Shown piece after piece: positions 7,360-21,033 of a stretch of DNA of 64,000 nucleotides (positions are counted from its first letter, which is position 1; each line of letters opens with the position of its first letter). The DNA is from Aurantiacibacter zhengii (GTDB lineage: Bacteria > Pseudomonadota > Alphaproteobacteria > Sphingomonadales > Sphingomonadaceae): positions 1-64,000 of the forward strand of contig NZ_QXFL01000008.1 in assembly GCF_003584125.1 (NCBI RefSeq), read 5' to 3'. Below the pieces are notes generated by a model. That model saw only the letters and a list, made by a program, of their open reading frames with translations. It made no database searches and was not told where the DNA came from. A program made the translations under genes and the position numbers.

Positions 7360-8796
7360 TCAGCGCGGCAGTTCGGTCTTGCCCATCAGCGCCTCGTCCA
7401 CGCTGGCGGCGCATTGGCGGCCTTCGCGGATGGCCCAGACGACCAGAGACTGGCCACGGCGCATGTCGCCGCAGGCGTAGATCGCCGGGTCGGTCGTGCG
7501 ATAGTCCTTCACGTTGGCATCCACATTGCCGCGATCGGTCAGGGTCACGCCGCTCTGCTGGATCATGCCCTGCTTGCGCGGGCCAAGGAAACCCATGGCC
7601 AGCAGGATCAGGTCTGCCGGAATGGTGAACTCGCTGTCGGGCACTTCCTTCAGCTGCCCTTCGGACCAGTCGGCGCGCACGCATTTCAGGCCGGTGACCT
7701 TGCCATCCTCGCCCACCACTTCCTTGGTCAGGACTGCCCAGTCGCGCTCCACGCCTTCTTCGTGGCTGCTGGAGGTGCGCAGCTTCATCGGCCAGTCGGG
7801 CCAGGTAAGCAGCTTGTTTTCCTTCTCGGGAGGCTGCGGCATGATCTCGATCTGGGTCACGCTCTTGGCGCCCTGCCGGTTGCTGGTGCCCACGCAGTCG
7901 GAGCCGGTGTCGCCGCCGCCGATCACGATCACGTTCTTGCCGGTGGCGGTCAGCGTGCCGCGCGGGGCGGCGCGGTTCTCGTCATCGCCCGCGTTGCGCT
8001 TGTTCTGCTGGGTGAGGAATTCCATCGCCAGGCGCACGCCGGGCAGTTCCGCGCCGGGGATTTCCAGCATGCGCGGATGTTCCGCGCCGCCTGCCAGTAC
8101 AACCGCGTCGAAGTTTTCCTTCAGGCTCTTCATCGAGATATCGACCCCCACCTCGGTGCTGGTGCGGAAGGTGACGCCTTCTGCCTCCATCTGCACCGCT
8201 CGGCGGTTGATCTGGCTTTTCTCCATCTTGAAGTCGGGGATGCCATAGCGCAGCAGGCCGCCAACGCGGTCGTTCTTTTCGAACACGGTGACCGAATGGC
8301 CCGCGCGCGCCAGCTGCTGGGCACAGGCCATGCCCGCCGGGCCGGAGCCGACCACGGCCACGCTCTTGCCGGTCTTTGTCTCCGGCACCTGCGGCTTGAC
8401 CCAGCCTTCCTTCCAGCCGCGATCGATGATTGCGCATTCGATGGACTTGATGGTCACCGGCTCGTCGGTGATGTTCAGTGTGCAGCTGGCCTCGCACGGG
8501 GCGGGGCACACCCGGCCGGTGAATTCGGGGAAGTTGTTGGTGGAGTGCAGGATCTCCAGCGCGTTCTTCCAGTCACCCTCATAGACGAGGTGGTTCCAGT
8601 CCGGGATGATGTTGTTCACCGGACAGCCGTTGTGACAGTAGGGAATGCCGCAATTCATGCAGCGGGCGGCCTGGTTCTTCAGGCCTTCCTCGCTGTGCGG
8701 AATCACGAATTCCTTGTAGTGCTTCAGCCGCTCTTCAGGCGCGTCGTAGGTGCGATCCTTGCGGTCGATCTCGAGGAAGCCGGTTTCCTTGCCCAT
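7360..8796 (-). CDS. gltD: Glutamate synthase, small (beta) subunit
   Basis: 478 residues. GltD feeds electrons from NADPH through FAD to GltB, which makes two glutamates from glutamine and 2-oxoglutarate. The N-terminal ferredoxin-like region has the cysteine clusters [13 protein letters not shown] (about residue 47) and CPAPCEASC (about 97) for iron-sulfur centres. An FAD-binding GSGPAG follows at about 152, and a second nucleotide-binding GGGDTGSDC at about 294. Length and motif order match bacterial GltD. It lies 12 bases downstream of gltB on the same strand, so the two form an operon. Confidence 0.96.
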   Translation of the reverse strand: MGKETGFLEIDRKDRTYDAPEERLKHYKEFVIPHSEEGLKNQAARCMNCGIPYCHNGCPVNNIIPDWNHLVYEGDWKNALEILHSTNNFPEFTGRVCPAPCEASCTLNITDEPVTIKSIECAIIDRGWKEGWVKPQVPETKTGKSVAVVGSGPAGMACAQQLARAGHSVTVFEKNDRVGGLLRYGIPDFKMEKSQINRRAVQMEAEGVTFRTSTEVGVDISMKSLKENFDAVVLAGGAEHPRMLEIPGAELPGVRLAMEFLTQQNKRNAGDDENRAAPRGTLTATGKNVIVIGGGDTGSDCVGTSNRQGAKSVTQIEIMPQPPEKENKLLTWPDWPMKLRTSSSHEEGVERDWAVLTKEVVGEDGKVTGLKCVRADWSEGQLKEVPDSEFTIPADLILLAMGFLGPRKQGMIQQSGVTLTDRGNVDANVKDYRTTDPAIYACGDMRRGQSLVVWAIREGRQCAASVDEALMGKTELPR

Positions 8797-8808
8797 GTTC
8801 TGTGTTCC

Positions 8809-13452
<4,644 letters not shown>

Positions 13453-13612
13453 TCTTCAGCTTCCTGTTTCGCGTGCACACCCCGGGCGAAGAGATTGCGC
13501 GCCCCGATACCGGTTTCAACGGTAACGAAACGCGAATCGACAGCCCGTGTAGGCACGAAAATTTCGCGAGCCGCCCTCATGGCGACAGGAAGCACTTTTT
13601 GCAAGTTTTGGT

Positions 13613-13637
13613 GCACCGCAAAAGAGCTTCGCGGTGC
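13613..13637. other. 7-bp inverted repeat upstream of gltB
   Basis: GCACCGC (13613-13619) and GCGGTGC (13631-13637) flank an 11-base loop. They lie between the end of the acidic membrane protein gene (13675) and the gltB start (13452). No T-run follows on the minus strand, so it is a weak terminator candidate or a leader structure of gltB. Confidence 0.35.
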
Positions 13638-13674
13638 TAAAGCGACGCTTTCTCGCGGGCGATGTACTGCCGAC

Positions 13675-15603
13675 CTATTTGCCCATGCGCTGGAGGTTCA
13701 TCAGTGCTTCGCGCAGTGCGCGGTCGTTGTCGTCGTTGGACGGGCGCGGACGGTCGGTGCGATGGGCGGCGACATTGCCGTCGGCGACGGGCGGATCGAA
13801 CGTGCGGGGCCCCGGCGCGGCAGGCGCCGCCTGCTTGTGGGCCTGCTGGTTGGGGAACAGCACGGCCGGCTCGGCATCGCCTTCTTCCGGTTCGGGCTCC
13901 TCCACGCGCACGAATTCTTCGGCGTTGCGCTTGAACGGGTTGGTGCCGGCTTCCGGAACTGCATCGGGTTCTTCGCGAGGCTCATCGGCCCCAAGTGCAG
14001 CAGGCGGAGGTCGGTCGAAGGCCGGGCGCGGCGTCGGCGCGGGCTCTGGGGGCTGTGCCAAGGGCAGCGTGAAGGATGCCGCAAGATCGGCGATGTCGTC
14101 GTCGTCTTCGCCATCATCGATGTCGTCGAAGTCCACGTGCGCGATGGTGCCGCGGAACGATTCGTAGCGCGGACGCGGTTCCTCATCGTCCGCTTCCTTC
14201 ATGCCAGCCGCATCGGCGCTCGCCATCGCAGCAGGCGATGCCCCGAAATAGGCGGCCATGGCCTGCGATACGTCCTCTGCCGCGGCGGGATCGAATTCGT
14301 CGGGCACCGGGGTGTCGGTGCCGGCAGCCGCCGAAACCGTATTCTCGGCTATGCCGTGTGCCTCGTTTTCTTGCACGTCCGCGGCATCGAAATCGGCATC
14401 GGCGCTTACCTCCGGCTCGGGAGCTGCGGCCTTGCGTGCTGCGGTTTCCGCTACCCATTCGCGGTGCTTTTCAAGCGTGGAGCCCAGCCGCTGGACCAGT
14501 TGCACCAGCCCTTCGTCGCTGGATTCCTCGACAGGCGCGTCATCTGCGCCGAGGTCTTCGCCGCTCGTATCCTCGTCCTCGGCAAAGGTGCCGGTTTCAA
14601 ATGACGGTTCGGATTCCGGCATGTCGAATTCCGATGCGTCGGAGCCATGGAAAATCTGCTTCTCGGACACTGTATCCTCGCTCTCTGGCCCGTCGTTTTC
14701 GTCCGGGTCGAATGTCGGTGCGTCGGCGCAATCGGTTCCGCCGTGGTCAGTATGAATTTCGCCCTCGGTCCGCGTCATCGACGGCGGAGAGAACGGCAGG
14801 GGCTCTTTCGCCGTTGCCGACGCGACGACCGGTTCGGCATAGTTTACGGCGACAACGGGCGCCTGGTGCACGGGGGTCGGCACGAACATCTGGCGCTCTG
14901 CCGGTTCGGGCGTTTCGTTCTCTGGCTGGTCCAGCGCGGCGCTTTCATCAAGTTCGAAGGGTTCGTCCTCGGCGATGTCTGCTTGCGCCATGGGTGCTTT
15001 GACCAAAACGTCCTGTTCCTCGGCTTCGGGTTGCTCGAAAACCGCGTCCTCGACAATTTCCTTGCTGACTTTCAGCAGGTGGCCGCTACGCCCTTGCATG
15101 CCCGGCAGGGACGCGATGTCGAGGAAGTCGCTCGGCCCATCCTCCGGTTCGATTGCCAGGGCGCGGCGTCGGCCCTTTACCGGTGTCGGCAGGTCATCGT
15201 GCGAGTCTTCGTCGTCGAACTCTGCATCGTCGAGGTCCTCACCCGCGCTCAACGGCTTGCGCGGCTTGCCATGGCTCACGCGCGCCATCTGCGGCGCGGC
15301 GATCTTGCGGGCCATGAACAGACCCAGCCAGCCGCCGACCAGAATGCCGACCAGTGCCATCAGCCCCTTGGCGGTAATGCCCAGCGGCGGCGCGGCCATG
15401 GGCAGGATCGATGCCAGCCCGCTGGCCGTGCTGACGCTTTCCAGCAAGGTGGTGGGGACGATCAGGCTGCCGATACCCAGCAGGCACGCAAACCAGAGGG
15501 CCACGATCCAGGGGAACGCGGGGTTCGCGGTGATGGGCGGCTTGCTGCCCCTGCTACGGGGAGCCTCAACCAGATCGTCCATTTGCATGGGGCTGCTAGC
15601 CAC
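13675..15603 (-). CDS. Large acidic, mostly disordered membrane-anchored protein
   Basis: 642 residues from the GTG at 15603. Two hydrophobic segments (about residues 27-50 and 73-95, VALWFACLLGIGSLIV and ALVGILVGGWLGLFMARK) are followed by roughly 520 residues dominated by Asp, Glu, Pro and Ala with no recognisable domain. It ends in a short basic helix (ALREALMNLQRMGK). The GTG at 15603 has AGGA seven bases upstream; an ATG at 15675 would overlap the upstream glycosyltransferase by 26 bases. The function is unknown. The architecture fits an inner membrane anchor with a long cytoplasmic acidic tail. Confidence 0.65.
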   Translation of the reverse strand: MASSPMQMDDLVEAPRSRGSKPPITANPAFPWIVALWFACLLGIGSLIVPTTLLESVSTASGLASILPMAAPPLGITAKGLMALVGILVGGWLGLFMARKIAAPQMARVSHGKPRKPLSAGEDLDDAEFDDEDSHDDLPTPVKGRRRALAIEPEDGPSDFLDIASLPGMQGRSGHLLKVSKEIVEDAVFEQPEAEEQDVLVKAPMAQADIAEDEPFELDESAALDQPENETPEPAERQMFVPTPVHQAPVVAVNYAEPVVASATAKEPLPFSPPSMTRTEGEIHTDHGGTDCADAPTFDPDENDGPESEDTVSEKQIFHGSDASEFDMPESEPSFETGTFAEDEDTSGEDLGADDAPVEESSDEGLVQLVQRLGSTLEKHREWVAETAARKAAAPEPEVSADADFDAADVQENEAHGIAENTVSAAAGTDTPVPDEFDPAAAEDVSQAMAAYFGASPAAMASADAAGMKEADDEEPRPRYESFRGTIAHVDFDDIDDGEDDDDIADLAASFTLPLAQPPEPAPTPRPAFDRPPPAALGADEPREEPDAVPEAGTNPFKRNAEEFVRVEEPEPEEGDAEPAVLFPNQQAHKQAAPAAPGPRTFDPPVADGNVAAHRTDRPRPSNDDNDRALREALMNLQRMGK

Positions 15604-15649
15604 GTGCCAATCCTGTTTCTGCGCCGATTGATTCCCTCTTGCCAGCAGC

Positions 15650-16879
15650 TCAGGCGGCAGCAGGGATACGGCCATCGTTGGGCTGGCCTAGCAGGCTAAG
15701 GTAAACGACCTGATAACGCTGTGCATTGGTAGCCCAGTCATGCCTGTTACGAACGTGTTCACGCGCTGCGGTGCGGATCGCGTCCCAGTCCTCGCGCCGG
15801 TCTGCCAGGTCGGCCAGCGCGGCAGCACAGGCGGCAGGATCGTCGGGCGCGAACAGCACGCCGGTTTCGCCATCGCGCATCAGTTCACGGTGCCCGCCCA
15901 CGTCGCTGGCGGCCACCAGTTGCATCTGGGCATTGGCTTCCAATGGCTTCAGCGGGGTGACGAGATCGGTCAGGCGGCTTTTCTTGCGCGGGTAGGCCAT
16001 GATGTCGGTGAGGGCGTAGTATCGCTCCACTTCGCTGTGCGGCACGCGGCCGGTAAAATGGATACGGTCTGCCGCAAGTGAAGCGGCAGCTTGCGCGCGC
16101 AGCGATGCGTCCATCGGTCCGCCGCCCACCAGCAACAGGTGCGCGCCGGGATGCCTGTCGAGCAGCATCGGCATGGCGGCAATCAGGTCGTCCAGCCCCT
16201 CGTAATCGTAGAAGCTGCCAATGAAGCCGATTACCGGGCCTTCCGCTATGCCAAGATCGGTAGCCAGTGCCTCGTCGCGCGGCGCAGGTTCGCCGAAAGT
16301 CGTCAGGTCCACGCCGTTGGGCATGATGCCGATCTTGTCCGCCGGGAAGCCGCGTGACACGAGGTCCGCCTTCAGCCCCTCGCAGATCGTCATCACCGCA
16401 TCGGCCCCGCGCACGGCCATGTTTTCCAGCTGGCGTGTGAGGCGATATTTCAGAGAGCCCTCGCGTCCGGTCAGATTGCCAACAGCGGCGTCTTCCCAGA
16501 AGGCACGGATCTCGTAGACCACCGGAATGTCCAGCTTGCGGCCGGCGCGGATCGCGGCAAGGCCATTGAGCGCGGGCGAATGGGCATGAAGCACGTCCGG
16601 GCGCCATTCCTGCGCCAGAGCGACGATGGCATCGGCCAGCGCATCGATCTCTCGCCATTCGCGGAGGCCCGCTGGCCCGCCGGGCTTGCCGGGAGTGCGA
16701 TGGAACGTCAGGCCATCGACGACTTCTGTCTCGGGGCCAGCTTCTACATGGCGCTGCCCGGTAATACCGCGCACTTCCATCCCCATTCCCTGCTGCGCGC
16801 GCAGGATGGCGCGGGTGCGGAAGGTGTAGCCGCTGTGCATCGGCAGCGAATGGTCGAGAACGTGGAGTATCCGTGTCAT
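15650..16879 (-). CDS. Exosortase A-associated glycosyltransferase, family 4
   Basis: 409 residues with a GT-B fold. The opening RILHVLDHSLPMHSGYTFRT is characteristic of the glycosyltransferases that accompany exosortase A / PEP-CTERM loci. The C-terminal Rossmann domain carries GFIGSFYDYEG and LLLVGGG, and the nucleotide-sugar region contains TPLKPLEANAQ. It probably adds a sugar in exopolysaccharide or protein glycan synthesis at the inner membrane. The ATG at 16879 is preceded by AGGAGG. It diverges from the O-glycosylation ligase operon that starts at 16968. No exosortase gene is present in the window. Confidence 0.88.
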   Translation of the reverse strand: MTRILHVLDHSLPMHSGYTFRTRAILRAQQGMGMEVRGITGQRHVEAGPETEVVDGLTFHRTPGKPGGPAGLREWREIDALADAIVALAQEWRPDVLHAHSPALNGLAAIRAGRKLDIPVVYEIRAFWEDAAVGNLTGREGSLKYRLTRQLENMAVRGADAVMTICEGLKADLVSRGFPADKIGIMPNGVDLTTFGEPAPRDEALATDLGIAEGPVIGFIGSFYDYEGLDDLIAAMPMLLDRHPGAHLLLVGGGPMDASLRAQAAASLAADRIHFTGRVPHSEVERYYALTDIMAYPRKKSRLTDLVTPLKPLEANAQMQLVAASDVGGHRELMRDGETGVLFAPDDPAACAAALADLADRREDWDAIRTAAREHVRNRHDWATNAQRYQVVYLSLLGQPNDGRIPAAA

Positions 16880-16967
16880 CGCCGCCCCTCCTGCCAGAAC
16901 AGGCTTAACGGCGCGTCAATAGCTTGTCCCTAAAGCGAAAGCCCGAACCGCAAGGACGCTTTGACCG

Positions 16968-17123
16968 GTGATCGACTATTTCTCCATCGCGCTGACGCAC
17001 GGGCTGATCCTGCTCGCCTGCTGGCGCCTGCTGTTCCGGGACGACCTGGACAGGCAGGGGGGAGCATCCCGCCCAGCGGAAAAGCCGTGGCTGAAACAGG
17101 CGGACGACAGCGCCGATGCGTGA
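16968..17123 (+). CDS. 51-codon membrane micro-protein, coupled to the ligase gene
   Basis: A small ORF starting with GTG (AAGGA 11 bases upstream). One hydrophobic helix (IALTHGLILLACWRLLF, about residues 7-23) is followed by a charged tail ending in DDSADA. Codon third positions are strongly G/C, as in real genes here. The stop (17121-17123) overlaps the start of the ligase gene by eight bases, which indicates translational coupling. No family is recognised. Its position suggests a small accessory subunit of the exosortase A-associated locus; that role is inference. Confidence 0.6.
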   Translation: MIDYFSIALTHGLILLACWRLLFRDDLDRQGGASRPAEKPWLKQADDSADA

Positions 17124-18480
17124 TCTCGTCCTCCTGGCCTTCGTCGCCGCTATCGTGGCGATGGGATTCCGGCGCCCGTTCCTGTGGGTGCTGCTTTATA
17201 TCTACGTCGATATCGTTGCCCCGCAGAAGGTGGGTTACGGCATCATCACCAGCATCTCCCTGTCGTTGCTGTGTTTCGTGGCCGCATTTGCAGGATACGT
17301 CCTGCTGGATTCCAAGGAGGGGAGCCGTTTTACCCTGCGCCAGGGGCTGATCGTTGCCCTGCTGGCATGGTGCGGCATCACCACGCTGAACGCGGATTTC
17401 CCCGCAGAAGCACTGGTGAAATGGGACTGGGTCTGGAAAAGCCTGGTGTTCGCCGCGTTCCTGCCGCTGACCTTGCGCACCAAGCTGCGGCTGGAAGCTG
17501 CCGCCCTGATCATGGTGCTGTCGGCGGCAAGCATCATCATATCGGCAGGGATCAAGACGGTGCTGTCGGGCGGCGGCTACGGCACGCTGGTCTCGCTGGT
17601 GCAGGATAATGCCGGGCTTTACGAAGGCTCCACCCTGTCCACCGTCGCGGTCGCGATGATCCCGCTGATCATCTGGGTGGCGCGCCACGGCACGATTATT
17701 CCAGAGCGAAAGCCGGCCATGCTGTTTGCCGGTGCGCTGGTCTTCGCCGCGCTGCTGGTGCCCATCGGCACGCAGACCCGGACGGGCCTCATCTGCATTG
17801 CCGTGCTGGGCGTACTGGTAATGCGCACGGTGAAATACCGCTTCGTCTACGCGGGGATAGCGGGCGTGGCCCTGCTGGTGGCGCTGCCGTTCCTGCCCGC
17901 CAGCTATACCGAGCGCATGTCCACCATCACCGAATACAAGGCGGACGAAAGCGCATCCACCCGCGTGGCGGTGTGGGGATGGACGCTGGACTACGTGAAG
18001 GACAATCCGCTCGGCGGCGGCTTCGATTCCTTCCTTGGCAACAGCTTTACCTACAACATGCGCAAGACCGTCGATCTCGGAAACACGGAGGCCGTGGTTT
18101 ACGAAGAGGTGACGGACGAGGGCCGCGCTTTCCATTCCGCCTATTTCGAGGTGCTGGGCGAACAGGGTTATCCCGGTTTCGCCATGTGGCTGGCATTGCA
18201 GGGCCTTGGCCTGTGGCACATGCAGCGCATCCGCCGTCGTTACAGGGATTGCGACGAGGCAGAGGGCAAACGCTGGTATTCGCTGGCTACCGCGCTGCAG
18301 AACGGCCAGTTCGTCTATCTGGTGGGGGCAGCATTCGTGGGCGTTGGCTACCAGCCCTTCATGTTCATGCTGCTGGGCCTGCAGATCGCCTTTTACAGCC
18401 TGATGAAGCGCGACTGGGCGGGCGTGGAGCAGCAGCCGCGCCCATGGTTGCAAGGCAGGACGCAGGGCCAGCCCGCGTGA
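17116..18480 (+). CDS. Putative O-glycosylation ligase, exosortase A-associated
   Basis: 454 residues with 10-12 membrane segments. The opening MRDLVLLAFVAAIVAMGFRRPF and the loop following YIYVDIVAPQKVGYG resemble the exosortase A-associated branch of the Wzy/WaaL O-antigen ligase family. The large periplasmic loop (about residues 265-360) holds the Wzy_C-type region with DNPLGGGFDSF and AFHSAYFEVLGEQG. The likely role is transfer of a lipid-linked glycan to protein or another acceptor in the periplasm. It overlaps both its neighbours (8 bases with the small ORF, 4 bases with the acyltransferase), so the three form one operon. Confidence 0.85.
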   Translation: MRDLVLLAFVAAIVAMGFRRPFLWVLLYIYVDIVAPQKVGYGIITSISLSLLCFVAAFAGYVLLDSKEGSRFTLRQGLIVALLAWCGITTLNADFPAEALVKWDWVWKSLVFAAFLPLTLRTKLRLEAAALIMVLSAASIIISAGIKTVLSGGGYGTLVSLVQDNAGLYEGSTLSTVAVAMIPLIIWVARHGTIIPERKPAMLFAGALVFAALLVPIGTQTRTGLICIAVLGVLVMRTVKYRFVYAGIAGVALLVALPFLPASYTERMSTITEYKADESASTRVAVWGWTLDYVKDNPLGGGFDSFLGNSFTYNMRKTVDLGNTEAVVYEEVTDEGRAFHSAYFEVLGEQGYPGFAMWLALQGLGLWHMQRIRRRYRDCDEAEGKRWYSLATALQNGQFVYLVGAAFVGVGYQPFMFMLLGLQIAFYSLMKRDWAGVEQQPRPWLQGRTQGQPA

Positions 18481-19595
18481 TCGCCCCGCCGATCCCGCCG
18501 CAGCGAGAGCGCATTCCGCACCTTGCCGCGCTGACCGGTCTGCGCGGCGTGGCCGCGTGGTTCGTGGTGTTCTATCACGCGCGGCTCTCGCTGGCCGGGT
18601 GGATGCCCGAGGCGGGAATCGCCGTGGCCGCAAAGGGCTATCTCGCGGTAGACGTGTTCTTCATGCTGTCGGGCTTCGTCATGTGGCTCAACTATGGTGA
18701 GCGGCTGCGGGCCGAAGGGGCGGCGGGCGCGCCGGCCTTCTGGTGGCGGCGCCTTGCCCGCATCTGGCCGCTGCATGCCGCCGTGCTGGGGGCCATGGTC
18801 TGCTTTGCCTTGCTGCTGTTGGCGACCGGGCGCGACATGGCGAACTACCCGCTGGCAGAATTACCGCTCCACCTGCTGCTGGTGCAGAACTGGGGGCTGA
18901 CCTCGGCGCTCACGTGGAACCATCCGGCGTGGTCGATCAGCACGGAACTGGCTGCCTACATGATGTTTCCGCTAGCCGTGGTGGCGGTGCGCTGGGAAGC
19001 GATACGGCCCTGGGCGCTGATTGCCGGTGTCGTTGTCGCCGCGCTTGTGCTGCACGGGATGTTCACGCTGGCCGGTGCCGAGAGGCTGGGCGACCAGATC
19101 CCCCGGCTGGGGCTGGCGCGCTGCGTCATCCAGTTCGGCATGGGCATGGCGCTGGCGAACCTGTGGCTGGTGTGGCGCGATCGCCGCGGCATGGCGCTGG
19201 CCTGCGCTGCGGCAGGTGCGCTTGTGCTGGCTTGCATGGTGCTGTTGGACGGGCCGGAGACGCTGTTCCTGCCCATGGCCTTTGCTGCCATTCTGCTGGC
19301 GCTCGCGCTCGACAGGGGGCCTGTCGCACGGTCTCTCTCCGTCCGCCCGCTGGTGTGGCTGGGCGATGCCAGCTACGCGACGTACCTCGTGCATTTCCCG
19401 CTGTTGATCGCACTGAAACTGGTGGCGGTGGACGAGAGCCTACAGATCGGCCCGGCGGTGTTCGCCGCCTACCTGCTGGTACTGTTGGCGCTGTCGGGCG
19501 GGCTCTACCGCTGGCTGGAGAAGCCAGCGCAGAAATGGCTCAACGCCCGGATGCCGGAACGCGTCCGCCCGTTGCCGGAGGGAAAGGCAAACTAG
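18477..19595 (+). CDS. Membrane acyltransferase, family 3
   Basis: 372 residues. Acyltransferase 3 proteins O-acylate sugars of surface polysaccharides at the inner membrane. The family pattern is clear: LRGVAAWFVVFYHAR with the catalytic-type histidine near the N-terminus, then VDVFFMLSGFVM, then RRLARIWPLH. About ten helices follow. The GTG at 18477 overlaps the ligase stop (GTGA). The likely role is modification of the glycan handled by the upstream genes. Its TAG stop shares the palindrome CTAG with the stop of phaZ on the other strand. Confidence 0.88.
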   Translation: MIAPPIPPQRERIPHLAALTGLRGVAAWFVVFYHARLSLAGWMPEAGIAVAAKGYLAVDVFFMLSGFVMWLNYGERLRAEGAAGAPAFWWRRLARIWPLHAAVLGAMVCFALLLLATGRDMANYPLAELPLHLLLVQNWGLTSALTWNHPAWSISTELAAYMMFPLAVVAVRWEAIRPWALIAGVVVAALVLHGMFTLAGAERLGDQIPRLGLARCVIQFGMGMALANLWLVWRDRRGMALACAAAGALVLACMVLLDGPETLFLPMAFAAILLALALDRGPVARSLSVRPLVWLGDASYATYLVHFPLLIALKLVAVDESLQIGPAVFAAYLLVLLALSGGLYRWLEKPAQKWLNARMPERVRPLPEGKAN

Positions 19596-20824
19596 TCCTT
19601 CACGCTTGGGTGGGCGCGCATCCATTCTTCCACGACCGGGGCAATGCCATTGCGCCACTTGCTGCCGTTGAAGATGCCATAGTGGCCCACGTCGGGCGCC
19701 ATGAAGTACTTCTTCTTCGCCGCCGGCAGGTGTTCCGCCAGCTTCAGCGCGGCGCGAGTCTGGCCGATGCCGGAGATATCGTCGTGCTCGCCCTCGATCG
19801 CCAGCAGTGCGGTGTCGCGGATGGCATCGGGATTGATGGCCTTGCCGCGGTGGACGAATTCGCCCTTGGGCAGCGAGTGTTCCTGAAACACGTGCTCGAT
19901 GGTCTGCAGGTAGAACTCTGCCGTCATGTCGCAGACGGACAGGTATTCGTCGTAGAAACCCTTGGTCCGGTCCGCGCTGTCCTGGTCGCCCACGGTCATG
20001 TGTTTGAACATCTCGTAGTGGCTCATCATGTGGTCGGACAGGTTCATCGAGATGAAGCCTGCCAGCTGCAGGAAGCCGGGATAGACGCGGCGGCCCGCGC
20101 CCGGATAGTTCAGCGGCACCGTGGCGATCACGTTGTTCTCGAACCAGCTCAGCGGCTTTTCCATGGCGAGGTCGTTCACGCTGGTCGGGCTGGCGCGGGT
20201 GTCGATCGGCCCGCCCATCATGGTGAGCGAGGCCGGGCGGCAGGCGTCCTTCTCCTCCGCCATGATGGCGGCGGCGGCGAAAGCAGGAACCGACGGCTGG
20301 CATACGGCCAGCATATGGGTGTCGGGACCCAGGAACTGCAGGAACTCGATCAGGTAATCGATGTAATCGTCGAGATCGAACTGGCCGGCCTCTGTCGGCA
20401 CCAGCCGGGCATCGGCCCAGTCGGTGATCCACACCTGCTGGTTTTCCACCATGCGCTGCACCGTGCCGCGCAGCAGCGTGGCGTAGTGCCCGCTCATCGG
20501 GGCGACGATCAGCAGCTTGGGCGCGTCTTCGGGCAGGCCGTCGCGGGTGAAGCGGCGCAGGTTGCCGAACGGCTTTTCCATCACCACGGTCTCGCTGACG
20601 TAGTGGGTCTTGCCATCCTTCTCCACCGGCTGGATATCGAAATCGGGCTTGCCGCGCTCTTCGTAGAGATGGGCGAACACTTTCAGCGCCGAAGCGAAGG
20701 CTGGACCCATGCCCATGTAGCCAAGCGGCAGCGCCGGATTGTCGAGCAGGCGCGCGCCCACGCTGGCCCAGTTGCTGGCCGATCCCAGCAGCGCACGTTG
20801 CATTTCGTAAGCGGAATAAAGCAA
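19592..20824 (-). CDS. phaZ: Intracellular polyhydroxyalkanoate depolymerase
   Basis: 410 residues. PhaZ breaks down stored polyhydroxybutyrate. The opening MLYSAYEMQRALL, the central LLIVAPMSGHYATLLRGTV, and HMLAVCQPSVPAF with the cysteine that replaces the usual lipase-box serine all match the intracellular PhaZ1 type. Downstream are an Asp-containing region (AIEGEHDDISGIGQT) and a His near the C-terminus (DVGHYGIF), completing a Cys-Asp-His triad. The start is TTG at 20824. No phaC or phasin gene is nearby. It converges on the acyltransferase with overlapping stops. Confidence 0.93.
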   Translation of the reverse strand: MLYSAYEMQRALLGSASNWASVGARLLDNPALPLGYMGMGPAFASALKVFAHLYEERGKPDFDIQPVEKDGKTHYVSETVVMEKPFGNLRRFTRDGLPEDAPKLLIVAPMSGHYATLLRGTVQRMVENQQVWITDWADARLVPTEAGQFDLDDYIDYLIEFLQFLGPDTHMLAVCQPSVPAFAAAAIMAEEKDACRPASLTMMGGPIDTRASPTSVNDLAMEKPLSWFENNVIATVPLNYPGAGRRVYPGFLQLAGFISMNLSDHMMSHYEMFKHMTVGDQDSADRTKGFYDEYLSVCDMTAEFYLQTIEHVFQEHSLPKGEFVHRGKAINPDAIRDTALLAIEGEHDDISGIGQTRAALKLAEHLPAAKKKYFMAPDVGHYGIFNGSKWRNGIAPVVEEWMRAHPSVKD

Positions 20825-21033
20825 GTCTCGCGTCCCTAAGCATCGTCCCTGGCGGACGAGTTGAGGCGGGCTGCATGTGGCGCATGGCCCGCACGGTTAC
20901 CCACCGAACATGGGCCATTGGCCCCGATTGTGCAATGCGGCGTACGACAAAAGTGGTTTATTGCAACCCATGTCGGGCACGGTGGAAAGTCTGCTTCAAA
21001 GCTGCAGGACTTTCGGCTAGTGCCCGGGTCACC

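Noticed and set aside
13590-13620. Possible sigma-54 promoter upstream of gltB
   Set aside because: The GG and GC elements on the minus strand are 13 bases apart rather than the required 10.
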